Shown piece by piece: positions 63,235 through 64,000 of a stretch of 64,000 nt of DNA (positions within the stretch are counted from its first letter, which is position 1; every line of letters starts with the position of its first letter). The translations under genes and the position numbers were made by a program. Under the pieces are notes generated by a model. It was given only the letters and a program-made list of their open reading frames with translations, had not been told where the DNA came from and ran no database searches. The stretch comes from Mastacembelus armatus (lineage: Eukaryota; Chordata; Actinopteri; Synbranchiformes; Mastacembelidae): NCBI RefSeq assembly GCF_900324485.2, contig NW_022872898.1:434001-498000 (forward strand). Direction: 5' to 3'.

Positions 63235-63370
63235 AACCAGAATCATCTTTATTGGCCAAGTTTGTGCAGACAAACAAGGAATCTGACTCCAGTTCACTAA
63301 GCTCTGTCTATGTACAAGAATTAAATAAAGTAAATTTTTTAAGAAAGGAAGAGAGTAGGTTTGAAATAAA
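63235..63370 (-). mobile_element. LINE 3' tail
   Basis: Reverse of the fish LINE terminus, as at 48828-48960 (AGAATCATCTTTATTGGCCA). Confidence 0.6.
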
Positions 63371-63539
63371 CAAAGGAAAGAAAATACTAAATTAAAAATG
63401 CTAGAAAAATCATATTTAATATATACAATGTGTGAATTCTTGCAGTATGAATGCAACGATTTAACTCACACATCTTTCTGAGTTCACAAAACACACATGG
63501 ACAGTCTGGGCAAACTGTAAACTGAATTATGGATCTGTG

Positions 63540-63612
63540 TGTGAATTAGCTCAAGTGGTAGAGCGCTTGCTTTGCACGGAAGAGGTAGTGGGATTGATGC
63601 CCATGTTCTCCC
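63540..63612 (+). pseudogene. tRNA-Ala(TGC)-like, acceptor damaged
   Basis: D-arm TAGCTCAAGTGGTAGAGC and loop TTTGCAC (TGC) are good. The 5' acceptor has lost its G run (TGTGAAT) and at least two acceptor pairs fail. Third anticodon (CGC, AGC, TGC) among the copies of one Ala module. Confidence 0.65.
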
Positions 63613-64000
63613 TGCAGTCTTTAAAGCCCAATCTTAAGACTTCTTTATTATCAGATATCTGGTTTCATATTTGTACAACATGTATGAACTCAGTCCAGAC
63701 AAAGACAGCAGGATGTGTTATAGACAGAGTGAGTGTCAACTGCCAAAGTACTGTCATCCTTTCACTCCGGCTTTCCTGACTGACATGTTTCCCATTTTTA
63801 CTGTCTTTGACAACTGACAATTTTGGAGAAGCTGTAGAGGGGGGATGATGACTGAATTTCAGATGAGGGATCCGATTCGTTGAGAATAAACAGTCATTAA
63901 AAGAAGCACACATTGGCCTCATGTCTCAAGTTGTGATTGTTTTCTATCCAGATTAGGATACTCTTAGGATTAGAATACTTTAAAAACTTGTGTTTATAAA

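Larger units (their letters stand above)
63225..64000. repeat. Ala-tRNA module, direct copy of 48820-49840
   Basis: Runs to the window end. Shares the LINE tail, Ala relic and AGATTAGGATACTCTTAGGA flank. Confidence 0.85.

Noticed and set aside
1-64000. CRISPR array or prokaryotic operon structure
   Set aside because: No regular spacer-repeat pattern; splice sites, SINEs, LINEs and tRNA introns show a vertebrate nuclear genome.

Overview
The window looks like repeat-dense, accessory nuclear DNA of a ray-finned (teleost) fish. The tRNA types are vertebrate. The interspersed repeats are ones common in fish genomes: tRNA-headed SINEs with the GATGGATGGATG tail, L2/Maui-like and Rex1/CR1-like LINE ends, a Ty3/Gypsy element with a PNMA-like gag, and PIF/Harbinger and piggyBac-like pieces. 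No complete host protein gene can be read. The host signals are a two-exon gene start on the minus strand (26682-27216), a possible first exon with a CRE palindrome upstream (28814-28982), one decayed exon-like block (5674-5826) and a short repetitive acidic ORF (57019-57437).

The dominant theme is tRNA. About fifty tRNA genes, near-genes, halves and relics lie in 64 kb, on both strands, for Ala, Arg, Asn, Cys, Gln, Ile, Leu, Lys, initiator Met, Pro, Ser, Thr, Trp, Tyr and Val. Well-formed ones include Arg(CCT) 9454-9526, Asn(GTT) 22337-22410, initiator Met 38884-38955, Gln(TTG) 42887-42958, Ala(CGC) 49106-49178, Thr(TGT) 51063-51135, Lys(CTT) 54408-54480 and Gln(CTG) 61440-61511. Most others are decayed, and several carry an anticodon that does not belong to their body. 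A 5S rRNA relic sits 40 bp from a Val relic.

Many of these tRNAs ride in modules of 0.3-3 kb that recur in direct or inverted orientation. The main pairs are 1088-3880 with 50490-53295 (inverted), 6930-7875 with 18193-19310 (inverted), 42045-43735 with 60665-62340 (inverted, nearly identical), 58815-59575 with 60072-60806 (a palindrome around an assembly gap), 15358-15870 with 57430-57935 (direct), 4025-4470 with 39545-40075 (direct), 8930-9420 with 46376-46870 (direct), 24593-24890 with 53818-54110 (direct), and 48820-49840 with 63225-64000 and 59630-60040 (direct). The window therefore reads as a tRNA-cluster mosaic built by repeated local duplication and inversion.

Layout: 1-10 kb is module DNA, SINEs, a piggyBac-like MITE and tRNA relics. 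10.1-14.3 kb holds a broken endogenous-retrovirus fossil with a LINE tail inside it. 14.4-26 kb is tRNA modules plus two LINEs (L2-like at 15.9-16.9 kb, Rex1/CR1-like reverse transcriptase at 22.6-24.2 kb). 26-29 kb is the least repetitive part and holds the host exon candidates. 29.0-36.3 kb is a young, nearly whole Gypsy element with 326-bp LTRs. 36.8-38.0 kb holds a second, broken retroviral pol fossil. 38-64 kb returns to tRNA modules, SINEs and LINE ends. Two 25-N gaps (303-327, 60041-60065) are each flanked by G runs and by sequence rich in single-base indels relative to its own copies, so structure next to them should be treated as possible assembly artefact.
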